DNA of 64,000 nt, taken from Pseudomonas ekonensis. GTDB lineage: Bacteria > Pseudomonadota > Gammaproteobacteria > Pseudomonadales > Pseudomonadaceae. Position numbers and translations under genes: made by a program. The DNA is taken from contig NZ_JAHSTS010000002.1 of assembly GCF_019145435.1 (NCBI RefSeq), positions 1,178,001 to 1,242,000 on the forward strand. The letters are read 5' to 3'. Positions 25,016-34,579 of this stretch are shown here, one piece after another; the stretch's first letter is position 1; each line of letters starts with the position of its first letter. The notes beneath the pieces were generated by a model, which did not search any database, was not told the DNA's origin, and saw nothing but the letters and a program-made list of their open reading frames with translations.

Positions 25016-26134
25016 ATGCGCCATCAGATGCATGACCTGCTGGCCCCGCTGCCGGGGACCGCACGCCAGATCCACAGCTTCCACTTCGGCCTGCAGAAGG
25101 GCCAAGGCAAGATCTACATCCAGTCCTCGCTGCACGCCGACGAACTGCCCGGCATGCTGGTGGCCTGGCACCTCAAGCAACGGCTGACGGAGCTGGAGGC
25201 CGCCGGCCGCCTGCGCAGCGAAATCGTGCTGGTGCCGGTGGCCAACCCGGTCGGCCTCGAACAAGTGCTGATGGACGTGCCGCTGGGCCGCTACGAGCTG
25301 GAGAGCGGGCAGAACTTCAACCGCTGGTTCGTCGACCTCAGCGAAGAGATCGGCAACGACGTCGCCGAGCGGCTGGGCGACGATCCCAGGCAAAACCTCG
25401 AACTGATCCGCGCCAGCCTGCGTACCGCCTTAGGCCGCCAGACACCCGCCACCCAACTGCAGTCCCAGCGACTGACCCTGCAGCGGCTGGCCTGCGATGC
25501 GGACATGGTGCTGGACCTGCACTGCGACTTCGAGGCCGTCACCCACCTCTACACCACGCCCGAGGCCTGGCCGCAGGTCGAACCGCTGGCGCGCTGCATC
25601 GGCTCGCAAGCCAGCCTGCTGGCCACCGACTCCGGCGGCCAGTCGTTCGACGAATGCTTCACGCTGCTCTGGTGGCAGTTGCAGGAGCGCTTCGGCGAAC
25701 GCTTCGACATTCCGCCCGGCAGCTTTTCGGTGACCGTCGAACTGCGCGGTCAGGGCGACGTCAGCCATCCGCTGGCCGAACAGGACAGCCAGGCGCTGAT
25801 CGATTACCTGACGCACTTCGGCGCAATCGCCGGCGAACCGGCGCCGCTGCCGCCGCTGCCCTTCCCCGCCACGCCGCTGGCCGGGGTCGAGCCGGTCGCC
25901 ACGCCGGTCGGCGGGCTGCTGGTGTTCACCGCCACGCCGGGCCAATACCTGGAGGCCGGCCAACGCATCGCCGACATCATCGACCCGATCACCGACCGCG
26001 TGACGCCCGTCCACTGCACCGTCGCCGGCCTGCTGTACGCGCGCTCGCTGCGCCGCATGGCCACCGCCGGCATGGTCATCGCCCATGTGGCCGGCGCCGA
26101 AGCCTACCGCAGCGGCTATCTGCTTTCGCCTTGA
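25016..26134 (+). CDS. Succinylglutamate desuccinylase/aspartoacylase family protein (AotO-like)
   Basis: 372 residues. Zinc carboxypeptidase-like fold of the AstE/AspA family: SSLHADELPGMLVAWHL provides the first zinc ligands (His and Glu) and MVLDLHCDFEAVTHLY the third (His). Its place between permease and ATPase genes matches AotO in the P. aeruginosa arginine/ornithine operon. AotO was reported there as not needed for transport, so a catabolic or deacylating role is more likely. Cytoplasmic; no signal peptide. Confidence 0.85.
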   Translation: MRHQMHDLLAPLPGTARQIHSFHFGLQKGQGKIYIQSSLHADELPGMLVAWHLKQRLTELEAAGRLRSEIVLVPVANPVGLEQVLMDVPLGRYELESGQNFNRWFVDLSEEIGNDVAERLGDDPRQNLELIRASLRTALGRQTPATQLQSQRLTLQRLACDADMVLDLHCDFEAVTHLYTTPEAWPQVEPLARCIGSQASLLATDSGGQSFDECFTLLWWQLQERFGERFDIPPGSFSVTVELRGQGDVSHPLAEQDSQALIDYLTHFGAIAGEPAPLPPLPFPATPLAGVEPVATPVGGLLVFTATPGQYLEAGQRIADIIDPITDRVTPVHCTVAGLLYARSLRRMATAGMVIAHVAGAEAYRSGYLLSP

Positions 26135-26147
26135 GGATGCCTGTTCC

Positions 26148-26912
26148 ATGTACAAACTGACTGTTGAAGACCTGCACAAGAGCTACGGCGACCATCAGGT
26201 GCTCAAAGGCGTCTCGCTCAAGGCCAAGACCGGCGACGTGATCAGCCTGATCGGCGCCAGCGGCTCGGGCAAGAGCACGTTCCTGCGCTGCATCAATTTC
26301 CTCGAACAGCCCAACAGCGGCGCGATGAGCCTCGACGGCCAGTCGATCCGCATGGCCAGCGACCGCCACGGCATGCACGTCGCCGATCCGGATGAGCTGC
26401 AGCGCCTGCGCACCCGCCTGGCCATGGTGTTCCAGCACTTCAACCTGTGGAGCCACATGACCGTGCTGGAGAACATCACCATGGCCCCCCGCCGGGTGCT
26501 GGGCTGCGCCAAGGCCGAGGCCGAAGACCGCGCCCGCCGCTACCTGGACAAGGTCGGCCTGCCGGCGCGGGTGGCCGACCAGTACCCGGCGTTCCTGTCC
26601 GGCGGCCAGCAGCAGCGGGTGGCCATCGCCCGCGCGCTGGCGATGGAGCCGGAGGTCATGCTGTTCGACGAACCGACCTCGGCCCTCGACCCGGAACTGG
26701 TCGGCGAGGTGCTCAAGGTGATCCAGGGCCTGGCCGACGAAGGCCGCACCATGATCATGGTGACCCACGAGATGAGCTTTGCGCGCAAGGTGTCCAGCCA
26801 GGTGCTGTTCCTGCACCAGGGGCTGGTGGAGGAAGAAGGCGCGCCGGAGGAGGTGCTGGGCAACCCCAAGAGCGAGCGGCTCAAGCAGTTCCTCAGCGGC
26901 AACCTCAAGTGA
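26148..26912 (+). CDS. Amino-acid ABC transporter ATP-binding protein (HisP/AotP type)
   Basis: 254 residues from ATG 26148 (the in-frame extension overlaps the previous gene and is disregarded). Walker A GASGSGKST at 36-44, signature LSGGQQQR, Walker B VMLFDEPTSALDPE, and the switch His in MVTHEM. The HisP-family insertion HGMHVADPDELQRLR is present. Energises the importer formed by the two permeases. A long hairpin follows the stop. Confidence 0.9.
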   Translation: MYKLTVEDLHKSYGDHQVLKGVSLKAKTGDVISLIGASGSGKSTFLRCINFLEQPNSGAMSLDGQSIRMASDRHGMHVADPDELQRLRTRLAMVFQHFNLWSHMTVLENITMAPRRVLGCAKAEAEDRARRYLDKVGLPARVADQYPAFLSGGQQQRVAIARALAMEPEVMLFDEPTSALDPELVGEVLKVIQGLADEGRTMIMVTHEMSFARKVSSQVLFLHQGLVEEEGAPEEVLGNPKSERLKQFLSGNLK

Positions 26913-26929
26913 ACCGTCCCTGAAAACGC

Positions 26930-26976
26930 AACGGCCGGTCAGCGGAGACCTTTTCGGCTTCCGTTGACCGGCCGTT
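26930..26976. terminator. Long hairpin closing the amino-acid transporter operon
   Basis: 12-base perfect arms (26930-26941 and 26965-26976) extend inward by a CGGA/TCCG pairing. It lies between convergent genes; there is no clear T-run, so it could act as an mRNA 3'-end stabiliser as well. Confidence 0.65.
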
Positions 26977-26991
26977 CATGCGGGCGACGGT

Positions 26992-27201
26992 TCAAGCGAC
27001 AGGCGCTGGCGGCGGCTCGTCCGGCAAGGTGGGCTCGCCGGGCTCGGTCGGCTGTTCGTTGGGCGTGTCGGGGTCGGGTTGACCGGGAATGCCCCCGGCC
27101 ATGCCGACGGGCGGATGCGCCAGTAACGACCAGGCCAGTACCCCGACCTGATTGGGCTCGAGCCTTGCCAGTTCGGCGGTGATTCGCGGATCGATCTTCA
27201 T
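26992..27201 (-). CDS. Small acidic proline-rich conserved hypothetical protein
   Basis: 69 residues from ATG 27201, chosen because GAGGAGG lies just 4 bases upstream. The N-terminal half MKIDPRITAELARLEPNQVG...LLAHPPVG looks structured; the C-terminal half is a Pro/Glu/Thr-rich tail (PGEPTLPDEPPPAPVA). No domain recognised. It lies downstream of dcd on the same strand and may be co-expressed with it. Confidence 0.55.
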   Translation of the reverse strand: MKIDPRITAELARLEPNQVGVLAWSLLAHPPVGMAGGIPGQPDPDTPNEQPTEPGEPTLPDEPPPAPVA

Positions 27202-27306
27202 GGGGCCTCCTCGGCGAAGGCCCGCTCTGCACGGGGCAAAACGGGCGGTACACCCCATAGAGTGTCCACCCGCCGAAGAATTCCCGGCAAATGCCGGACG
27301 GACGGA

Positions 27307-27873
27307 TCAGGTGCGCGGTAGGGTCACGCCGCGTTGGCCCTGGTACTTGCCGCCGCGATCCTTGTAGGAGACTTCGCATTGCTCGTCGGATTCCAGGAAC
27401 AGCATCTGCGCCACGCCTTCGTTGGCGTAGATCTTCGCCGGCAGGTTGGTGGTGTTCGAGAACTCCAGGGTCACGTGGCCTTCCCACTCGGGTTCCAGCG
27501 GCGTGACGTTGACGATGATGCCGCAGCGGGCGTAGGTGCTCTTGCCCAGGCAGATGGTCAGCACGTTGCGCGGAATGCGGAAGTACTCGACGGTGCTGGC
27601 CAGGGCGAAGGAGTTCGGCGGAATGATGCACACGTCGCTGTGGATGTCGACGAAGCTGCCGGCGTCGAAGTTCTTCGGGTCGACGATGGCCGAGTTGATG
27701 TTGGTGAACACCTTGAAATGATTGGTGCAACGCACGTCGTAGCCGTAGCTCGACACACCGTAGGAAATCACGCGGCTGTCGTCGCTGCCGCGCATCTGTC
27801 GCTCGACGAACGGTTCGATCATGCCGTGTTCCTGCGCCATGCGGCGAATCCACTTGTCCGATTTGATGCTCAT
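27307..27873 (-). CDS. dcd: dCTP deaminase
   Basis: 188 residues, the normal size. Homotrimeric dUTPase-fold enzyme deaminating dCTP to dUTP, which feeds thymidylate synthesis. Motifs: [17 protein letters not shown] substrate region, [30 protein letters not shown] with the catalytic Glu in [15 protein letters not shown], and the C-terminal [14 protein letters not shown]. Nothing is missing. Confidence 0.95.
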   Translation of the reverse strand: MSIKSDKWIRRMAQEHGMIEPFVERQMRGSDDSRVISYGVSSYGYDVRCTNHFKVFTNINSAIVDPKNFDAGSFVDIHSDVCIIPPNSFALASTVEYFRIPRNVLTICLGKSTYARCGIIVNVTPLEPEWEGHVTLEFSNTTNLPAKIYANEGVAQMLFLESDEQCEVSYKDRGGKYQGQRGVTLPRT

Positions 27874-28226
27874 GGCGGGTGTCCTGAATAGCGAGGTGGA
27901 AAAAATCTGTCCGGCATCTTACCGGGCGCGTCGCCGGGTTCAAAGTCCGGGGCGCGATTATCCCCGCACAGCCAGGTTTCACGGGGCCTGGCGACGAACC
28001 GTCACACCGCCGGTCCCGAAAACGGAGAAACCTTCGCAAGAAGCATTGGCACGTTCATGAAAAAGGGTTAAGGTGGCGCCACTGTGCTGCTTGTGTCACT
28101 GAGAATCTCTCCACGATATGTTGAATTTCGATCCAACCGTCTACAAGAATTTTTCCTGCTCTTTGCACTCAGTCTCGGCCAGGGTTCTTCCTGAGTCGCA
28201 GTAATCTTTGTCCAAGGAGTTTCACC
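27874..28226. other. 353-base non-coding gap between dcd and the cold-shock gene
   Basis: No credible ORF. The left part holds the divergent dcd promoter region. The right ~160 bases are AT-richer and probably form the long 5' leader typical of cold-shock mRNAs, ending in an AAGGAG ribosome-binding site 8 bases before the ATG at 28227. I could not fix promoter elements with confidence. Confidence 0.4.
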
Positions 28227-28436
28227 ATGTCCAATCGCCAAACCGGTACCGTTAAGTGGTTCAACGATGAGAAAGGCTTCGGCTTCATCACCCCACAATC
28301 CGGTGACGATCTGTTCGTACACTTCAAAGCCATCCAGGCTGACGGTTTCAAAACCCTGAAAGAAGGCCAGCAGGTTTCTTTCATCGCTACCCGCGGTCAG
28401 AAAGGCATGCAAGCTGAAGAAGTACAAGTTATCTAA
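28227..28436 (+). CDS. cspA: Cold-shock domain protein (CspA family)
   Basis: 69 residues, a single cold-shock OB-fold domain: [19 protein letters not shown] includes RNP1 (KGFGFI), and DLFVHF is RNP2. A nucleic-acid-binding chaperone that melts RNA secondary structure. Which of the several Pseudomonas paralogues it is (CapA/CapB/CspD type) cannot be fixed from sequence alone. Followed by a strong terminator. Confidence 0.93.
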   Translation: MSNRQTGTVKWFNDEKGFGFITPQSGDDLFVHFKAIQADGFKTLKEGQQVSFIATRGQKGMQAEEVQVI

Positions 28437-28452
28437 CTTGTCGCTTTAGCGA

Positions 28453-28486
28453 AAAAAGAGCCCCGCCCTCAAAGCGGGGCTTTTTT
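28453..28486. terminator. Intrinsic terminator of the cold-shock gene
   Basis: A-run, 7-bp GC stem (GCCCCGC 28460-28466 / GCGGGGC 28474-28480), then six T (28481-28486). Works on both strands. Confidence 0.9.
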
Positions 28487-28510
28487 GTGGGCGCCGTTCA
28501 GGGCCCAGGC

Positions 28511-28542
28511 AAAAAAACGCAGCCCGACGGCTGCGTTCTTTT
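28511..28542 (-). terminator. Intrinsic terminator of the DUF481 gene
   Basis: AACGCAGCC (28517-28525) pairs with GGCTGCGTT (28529-28537). On the minus strand the stem is followed by a run of T, 11 bases past the stop of the outer-membrane protein gene. Confidence 0.85.
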
Positions 28543-28552
28543 GTGGGCGGCG

Positions 28553-29560
28553 TTACCAGGCCACGCCGAACCCGGCGGTGTAGCGGGTCTTGTTCAGGTC
28601 CGCGTCGTTGGTGCCGCTGATGATGTCGCGCTCGGCCTTGACGTTCAGCGAGGCCCAGTCGGTGACCTTGTAGCGCAGGCCCATTTCCGCATCCAGGGCG
28701 TAGTTCGCGACATCGGACAACGGCTTGCCGACTTCGCCGTTGGTGAAGAACTCCACCTTCTTGCCGATCAGGTAGCGGTTGTAGTCCCACTTCACCGCCA
28801 CCGAGTAGAAATTGTCCTTGCTGCCGTCGCGGTACTCATAGTCGGTACGGTTGAACAGCGAGCCCAGGGAGAACGCCCCCAACTCGTCGTCCCAGAACTG
28901 GTAACCGGGACCGGTACCGACCACCCGCTGGCGCGACAGCTCTTCGATATGGTCGCGCTTGTAGTTCAGGCGGCCTCGCCAGAACCACTGGTCGGTGAGG
29001 AAGCGGTCGAGGGAATACTCGGCGCGCCAGTTGTCGGTGGTGGTTACGTCGTCCTGCACCTCGCGGTTGTATTCGCCTTCGCCGGTGTGCCGCCAGCGTC
29101 CGTGGCGCGCAGAGGTCTTGAAGCCGATGTCGTAGTCGTCGGTGTCCTTCTCGGCCCGCTGGTAATCCAGGGCCAGGTCGACGTTGCCCTTCCACACCAG
29201 ATCCTCGATCACAGGCTTGGGCTTGAGGATCTGCTGGATGCTCGCAAGCTCGACGGTCTTCGGCGCCTCGCCGTTGGCCAGGGTGACCTTGCCGTCGCCG
29301 GCGGCGCTCAGCGACTTGGCCTTTTCGCCGCTGTAGGCGTCCTGCTTGACCAGCAGTTCCTGATCGCTCTCCAGAGTCTTGACCTGCTTCCAGTCAATCG
29401 TGACGGCACCGGCGTACGGGGTCTGGATCAACAGCTTGCCGCCGTCGAACAGCGTGATCTTGCCGCTCAGCTTGTCGCCGTTGTTCAACCAGACGGTATC
29501 GGCAAGCAGGGGGGTGGATGCGCTGAAGACAGCGAGGCACAGCAGGGTTCTGGACAACAT
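28553..29560 (-). CDS. DUF481 (YdiY-type) outer-membrane beta-barrel protein
   Basis: 335 residues. Signal peptide (MLSRTLLCLAVFSASTPLLA), then DTVWLNNGDKLSGKITLFDGG, which opens the DUF481 family, and a C-terminal barrel of alternating strands ending in YTAGFGVAW with terminal aromatic Trp, as outer-membrane proteins do. Salt- or stress-induced relatives are known; the function is not. Monocistronic with its own terminator. Confidence 0.83.
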   Translation of the reverse strand: MLSRTLLCLAVFSASTPLLADTVWLNNGDKLSGKITLFDGGKLLIQTPYAGAVTIDWKQVKTLESDQELLVKQDAYSGEKAKSLSAAGDGKVTLANGEAPKTVELASIQQILKPKPVIEDLVWKGNVDLALDYQRAEKDTDDYDIGFKTSARHGRWRHTGEGEYNREVQDDVTTTDNWRAEYSLDRFLTDQWFWRGRLNYKRDHIEELSRQRVVGTGPGYQFWDDELGAFSLGSLFNRTDYEYRDGSKDNFYSVAVKWDYNRYLIGKKVEFFTNGEVGKPLSDVANYALDAEMGLRYKVTDWASLNVKAERDIISGTNDADLNKTRYTAGFGVAW

Positions 29561-29738
29561 AAGCGAATCGGGGGCTCGAGTTTGCGGGAAAAAAGGTCGG
29601 CATTATCCGTAGGAATAAGACCCTGACAACGACTGACATGACTATTTCTGTTGAGTTCATTTCTCAATTGGCCCTGCACCGATTACGCTTAAAGGCATCA
29701 AGGCGATTGTTTTGCACAACCGCGCAGGAACCGCAGAC

Positions 29739-30092
29739 GTGACAGAGCCGAACCCAACCGACGAAAGCCAGGCGCAAATCCGACGCACGGCGCTCTACTC
29801 GACTCTGGCCCAGGTGCCCGAAGGCAAGGTCGTCAGCTATGGTCAATTGGCCGAGCTGGCCGGGTTGGGGCGCGCCGCCCGCTGGGTCGGCCGCACCCTG
29901 AGCCAACTGCCCGGCGACACCCGGCTGCCGTGGCACCGCGTGCTCGGCGCCGGCGGCCGCATCAGCCTGCCGGCAGGCAGTCCGTCGGGGGACGAACAAC
30001 GGGCGCGGTTGCGCATGGAGGGGGTCACCATCCTGAACAATCGTGTGGATATTCGGCGCCATGGCTGGCGTCCGGTAGAGCACAGCGGTTAG
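29739..30092 (+). CDS. MGMT-family alkyltransferase-like protein (ATL)
   Basis: 117 residues. The GTG at 29739 is preferred (AGGAA upstream). Winged-helix DNA-binding domain of O6-methylguanine methyltransferases: VPEGKVVSYGQLAELAG and LPWHRVLGAGGRISL. The alkyl-acceptor Cys of the PCHRV motif is Trp (PWHRV), the mark of ATL proteins such as E. coli YbaZ. These bind O6-alkylguanine without repairing it and hand it to nucleotide excision repair. Confidence 0.87.
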   Translation: MTEPNPTDESQAQIRRTALYSTLAQVPEGKVVSYGQLAELAGLGRAARWVGRTLSQLPGDTRLPWHRVLGAGGRISLPAGSPSGDEQRARLRMEGVTILNNRVDIRRHGWRPVEHSG

Positions 30093-30135
30093 AGTGCGCG
30101 CTTTGTTTTCGCAATCTTGAGGCAGACTTCAGCCC

Positions 30136-31695
30136 ATGCCCCGTAAAACCTGGCGCGCCGCGCTCGCCGCCTATGCCAGTCCTTCGACGCTCGTGCTGTT
30201 GTTGCTGGGTTTCGCCGCCGGCCTGCCGTACATGCTGGTGTTTTCAACGCTGTCGGTCTGGCTGCGCGAAGCCGGCGTGGCCCGCGAAACCATCGGCTAC
30301 GCGAGCCTGATCGGCCTGGCCTATGCGTTCAAGTGGGTCTGGTCGCCGCTGCTCGACCAATGGCGCCTGCCGCTGCTGGGCAAACTGGGGCGTCGCCGCT
30401 CCTGGCTGGTGCTGTCGCAGTCACTGGTGATCCTCGGCCTGGTCGGCATGGGTTTCTGCGACCCGCAGAAGCACCTGTCCTGGCTGATCGCCATCGCCGT
30501 CCTCGTCGCGTTCGCCTCCGCCACCCAGGACATCGCCGTGGACGCCTATCGCCTGGAGATCGCGGACGACAACCGCCAGGCCGCGCTCGCCGCCAGCTAC
30601 ATGTCCGGCTACCGGGTCGCGGCCCTGCTGGCGACCGCCGGCGCGCTGTTCTTCGCCGAGGGCTTCGGCTCCACCGGCTTCAACTACCAGCATTCGGCCT
30701 GGACCGGCACCTACGTCCTGTTCGGCGTCCTGATGGTGCCGGCGCTGCTGACCTCCCTGCTGATGCGCGAGCCGCCCGTGCCGCTGCGCACCCAGTTGCA
30801 GGCCGGCCGCTACACGTTCATGCACCAGTTGATGTCGGTGTTCGTGCTGATCATCCTGCTGGTGTCCGTGCCGGCGATGTTCACCCAGCTCTACAACACC
30901 GACTTCGCCAGCGTGCTGTTCGAGGGCGTCAGCCTGCTCGACCTGCTGCTCGAGGACCGCGCGTTCCTGCGGGCGATCCTCTACACCATCCTCACCTGCC
31001 TGTGCCTGTCGGCCATGGGCCGCCGGGGCCTGGCGCCGGTGCTGACGCCGGTCAACGACTTCATCCTGCGCTACCGCTGGCAGGCCCTGCTGCTGCTCGG
31101 GCTGATCGCCACCTACCGGATGTCCGACACGGTGATGGGCGTGATGGCCAACGTGTTCTACATCGACCAGGGCTTCACCAAGGACCAGATCGCCAGCGTC
31201 AGCAAGATCTTCGGCCTGATCATGACCCTCGTCGGCGCCGGCATGGGCGGCCTGCTGATCGTGCGTTTCGGCATCCTGCCGATCCTGTTCATCGGCGGCG
31301 CGGCCTCGGCCGCCACCAACCTGCTGTTCCTGATGCTGGCCGACATGGGCCCGAACCTGAAGATGCTGGTGCTGACCATCTCCCTGGACAACTTCAGCTC
31401 GGGCATGGCCACCTCGGCGTTCGTCGCATACCTGTCGAGCCTGACCAACCTCAAGTTCTCCGCCACCCAGTACGCCCTGCTCAGCTCGATCATGCTCCTG
31501 CTGCCGCGCCTGATCGGCGGCTACTCCGGGGTGATGGTCGAGAAGTTCGGCTATCACAACTTCTTCCTGATCACCGCGATGCTCGGGGTGCCGACCCTGG
31601 TGCTGATCGCCCTGCACTGGTTCCAGGAAAGCCGCCGCGAAGGCCCGACGCCGACGCCCGAGCCGGTGCAGGCGCCGGTCGCGGAAGAGTCGTAG
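30136..31695 (+). CDS. ampG: AmpG-family muropeptide permease
   Basis: 519 residues, 12-14 membrane helices, major facilitator fold. The opening [30 protein letters not shown] and [14 protein letters not shown] segments are the AmpG signature. Imports anhydro-muropeptides (GlcNAc-anhydroMurNAc peptides) from periplasm to cytoplasm for wall recycling, and so influences AmpR-driven beta-lactamase induction where ampC is present. Single gene; it starts 43 bases after the ATL gene and may be co-transcribed. Confidence 0.9.
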   Translation: MPRKTWRAALAAYASPSTLVLLLLGFAAGLPYMLVFSTLSVWLREAGVARETIGYASLIGLAYAFKWVWSPLLDQWRLPLLGKLGRRRSWLVLSQSLVILGLVGMGFCDPQKHLSWLIAIAVLVAFASATQDIAVDAYRLEIADDNRQAALAASYMSGYRVAALLATAGALFFAEGFGSTGFNYQHSAWTGTYVLFGVLMVPALLTSLLMREPPVPLRTQLQAGRYTFMHQLMSVFVLIILLVSVPAMFTQLYNTDFASVLFEGVSLLDLLLEDRAFLRAILYTILTCLCLSAMGRRGLAPVLTPVNDFILRYRWQALLLLGLIATYRMSDTVMGVMANVFYIDQGFTKDQIASVSKIFGLIMTLVGAGMGGLLIVRFGILPILFIGGAASAATNLLFLMLADMGPNLKMLVLTISLDNFSSGMATSAFVAYLSSLTNLKFSATQYALLSSIMLLLPRLIGGYSGVMVEKFGYHNFFLITAMLGVPTLVLIALHWFQESRREGPTPTPEPVQAPVAEES

Positions 31696-31825
31696 GGCAT
31701 TTCGCCAACGGCGGGAGGATTCCCGCCGTTGTGCCCCGCCGCCGGCCGCACGCCTGTACGTCTGCAAATCTCGCCCGTACAATGCTCCGTCTATTTCCAG
31801 TCTCAGCAACCGACAACGGCCAATC

Positions 31826-33541
31826 ATGCGCACCAGTCAATTTTTGCTCGCCACACAGAAAGAAACGCCTTCCGACGCGGTCGTGATCAGCCATCAGCTG
31901 ATGCTGCGCGCCGGCATGATCCGCAAACTCGCTTCGGGCCTGTACACCTGGCTGCCGATGGGCCTGCGGGTAATGCGCAAGGTGGAAGCCATCGTCCGCG
32001 AAGAAATGGACGCCGCCGGCTCTCTGGAAGTGTTGATGCCGGGCACCCAGCCGGCCGAACTGTGGCAGGAGTCGGGACGCTGGGAAGAATACGGCCCTGA
32101 ACTGCTGCGCATCAAAGACCGTCACGGCCGCGACTTCTGCGCAGGCCCGACCCACGAAGAGGTCATCACCGACCTGATGCGCAACGAGTTGAGCAGCTAC
32201 AAGCAGCTGCCGATCAACCTGTACCAGATCCAGACCAAGTTCCGTGATGAGATCCGCCCACGCTTCGGCCTGATGCGCGGCCGCGAATTCATCATGAAGG
32301 ACGCCTACTCGTTCCACGCCGACCTGGCCTCGCTGCAGGTCACCTACGACCGCATGCACCAGGCGTACTGCAACGTGTTCACCCGTCTGGGCCTGAAGTT
32401 CCGCCCTGTGGAGGCCGACAACGGTTCCATCGGCGGCGCCGGCTCCCATGAGTTCCACGTGCTGGCCGAGTCCGGCGAAGACGACATCGTCTTCAGCAAC
32501 GGCTCCGACTACGCCGCCAACATCGAGAAGGCCGAAGCCGTGCCGCGCGAAACCTCGCGCCCTGCACCGACCGAAGAACTGCGCCTGGTCGACACCCCGG
32601 ACACCAAGACCATCGCGGCCCTGGTGGAAAAGTTCGGCCTGCCGATCGAAAAGACCGTCAAGACCCTGATCGTGCACGCCGAAGAAAAAGGCAAGCTGAT
32701 TGCCCTGATCATCCGCGGCGACCACGAACTCAACGAAATCAAGGCCGCCAACCAGCCTGGCGTGGCCAGCCCGCTGGTCATGGCCAGCGACGCGGAGCTG
32801 CGTGACGCCATCGGCGCCGGCGCCGGCTCCCTCGGCCCGCTGAACCTGCCGCTGCCGATCATCATCGACCGTTCGGTCGAGCTGATGAGCGACTTCGGCG
32901 TCGGCGCCAACATCGACGACAAGCACTACTTCGGCCTGAACTGGGAACGCGACCTGCCGGTCCCGACCGTGGCCGACCTGCGCAACGTCGTGTCCGGCGA
33001 CCCGAGCCCGGACGGCAAGGGCACCCTGGAGATCAAGCGCGGCATCGAAGTCGGGCACATCTTCCAGCTGGGCAACAAGTACAGCAAGGCGATGAAGTGC
33101 GAAGTGCTGGGCGAGAACGGCAAGCCGGTCACCCTGGAAATGGGTTGCTACGGCATCGGCGTTTCCCGCGTGGTGGCCGCGGCCATCGAGCAGAACAACG
33201 ACGAGAACGGCATCATCTGGAGCGACGCCCTGGCACCGTTCCAGATCGCCCTGGTGCCGCTGCGCTACGAGACTGACCTGGTGCGCGAAGCCACCGACAA
33301 GCTGTACGCGGAACTGACCGCCGCCGGCTTCGAAGTGCTGCTGGACGACCGCGACAAGAAGACCAGCCCGGGCATCAAGTTCGCGGACATGGAACTGATC
33401 GGCATCCCTCACCGGATCGTGGTCAGCGACCGTGGCCTCGCCGACGGCAACCTGGAGTACAAGAGCCGTTCCGAGGCCGAGGCGCAAGCGCTGCCGGTCG
33501 CCGACGCGCTGTCCTTCCTGCAGGCCCGCATCCGCCGCTGA
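31826..33541 (+). CDS. proS: Prolyl-tRNA synthetase
   Basis: 571 residues, bacterial-type ProRS with the editing (INS) domain between class II motifs 2 and 3. Motif 1 lies near [14 protein letters not shown], motif 2 in [24 protein letters not shown] and motif 3 in [14 protein letters not shown]; a C-terminal anticodon-binding domain ([13 protein letters not shown]) follows. Charges tRNA-Pro. A lipoprotein gene starts 17 bases downstream. Confidence 0.96.
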   Translation: MRTSQFLLATQKETPSDAVVISHQLMLRAGMIRKLASGLYTWLPMGLRVMRKVEAIVREEMDAAGSLEVLMPGTQPAELWQESGRWEEYGPELLRIKDRHGRDFCAGPTHEEVITDLMRNELSSYKQLPINLYQIQTKFRDEIRPRFGLMRGREFIMKDAYSFHADLASLQVTYDRMHQAYCNVFTRLGLKFRPVEADNGSIGGAGSHEFHVLAESGEDDIVFSNGSDYAANIEKAEAVPRETSRPAPTEELRLVDTPDTKTIAALVEKFGLPIEKTVKTLIVHAEEKGKLIALIIRGDHELNEIKAANQPGVASPLVMASDAELRDAIGAGAGSLGPLNLPLPIIIDRSVELMSDFGVGANIDDKHYFGLNWERDLPVPTVADLRNVVSGDPSPDGKGTLEIKRGIEVGHIFQLGNKYSKAMKCEVLGENGKPVTLEMGCYGIGVSRVVAAAIEQNNDENGIIWSDALAPFQIALVPLRYETDLVREATDKLYAELTAAGFEVLLDDRDKKTSPGIKFADMELIGIPHRIVVSDRGLADGNLEYKSRSEAEAQALPVADALSFLQARIRR

Positions 33542-33558
33542 AACCAGATAGAGACGTC

Positions 33559-34512
33559 ATGTTCAAGCGAAACACCTTAGGCCTCGGTGGCGCCGCCCTG
33601 TGCGGCGCCCTGCTGGTCAGCGGCTGTGCCAACCACATGTCGCAACGCAGCGAGCACGAGGAGCGGGTCGAGCGCAAACTGCTCGATCACAGCCTGCAGA
33701 TCGATGTCGGCGAGCCCAAGGTGCTTGAGCTGCCGCAGCGGCGCGTGAAGATCCACGAGCAGAAGACCTTCGAGGTCACCGAGTTCGAGGTCACCCGCCA
33801 CTACGACCGCTACACGCCTTACCAACCCTGGCGGGAGATCTACGAGATCCCGCTGGGTGCGGTGGCGGTGGTGGCCGGCGTCGGCGCCAACGTGGTCAAT
33901 GTGTTCGCCCTGGGCAACCTGCCGGACAGCGTGACCAAGGACTGGCTGAGCTACGGTTTCGCCGGGCTCAACCCGTTCATGAACGTGCAGTCCCACGGCC
34001 GTGCGCAACAGAACCTGGCCGGCATCGACGAAGTCCAGCGCGACAAGCGTACGGAATACTCGAGCCTGCCGTGGAGCGAGCGCCCGGTTCAGGTCAAGGC
34101 CGGCAAGCAGACCTTCGACATGACCACCGACCGCAACGGCGTGCTGCGCCTGAACCTGCTGGACAGCCCGTTCGCCGAGCATGACCTCAATCACTTGGGC
34201 AAACTGCAGATCAGCGTCGAAGACGCCAAGGACGACGTGCACACCGATTCGTCGCTGGCGATCAGCAGCCAACTGCGCGGCAAGCTGCTGGAGGCCCACG
34301 CGCTGATCTACGACGATCTGGAAGACGACGAAGTGAGCCAGTGGGTGCACCGGGTCAAGCGCCTGTCGGAGCTGGGCCTGGAAGAGGAAGCCAGCGAGCT
34401 GGAACAAAGCCTGATCGAGCTGACCCGCAACGATCCGGAACTGCAGACCGAATTCCTCAAGTCCCTGACCAAGGATGCCGGACGGCTGGTGGCGGATCCG
34501 GGGCCGAACTGA
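33559..34512 (+). CDS. Conserved hypothetical lipoprotein
   Basis: 317 residues. Lipobox LLVSGC (Cys23). The middle holds a hydrophobic Gly/Val segment (LGAVAVVAGVGANVVNVFALG, ~108-128) that could contact or cross a membrane. The C-terminal ~60 residues are acidic and helical (EEEASELEQSLIELTRNDPEL). No domain recognised. It follows proS by 17 bases, so it is probably expressed with it. Confidence 0.7.
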   Translation: MFKRNTLGLGGAALCGALLVSGCANHMSQRSEHEERVERKLLDHSLQIDVGEPKVLELPQRRVKIHEQKTFEVTEFEVTRHYDRYTPYQPWREIYEIPLGAVAVVAGVGANVVNVFALGNLPDSVTKDWLSYGFAGLNPFMNVQSHGRAQQNLAGIDEVQRDKRTEYSSLPWSERPVQVKAGKQTFDMTTDRNGVLRLNLLDSPFAEHDLNHLGKLQISVEDAKDDVHTDSSLAISSQLRGKLLEAHALIYDDLEDDEVSQWVHRVKRLSELGLEEEASELEQSLIELTRNDPELQTEFLKSLTKDAGRLVADPGPN

Positions 34513-34579
34513 GAACAAAGCGGTGGAAGGGTGCCTGCTGGCGAAGGCGGTACCCTCCCACATCGGCGCCAGCACCGGA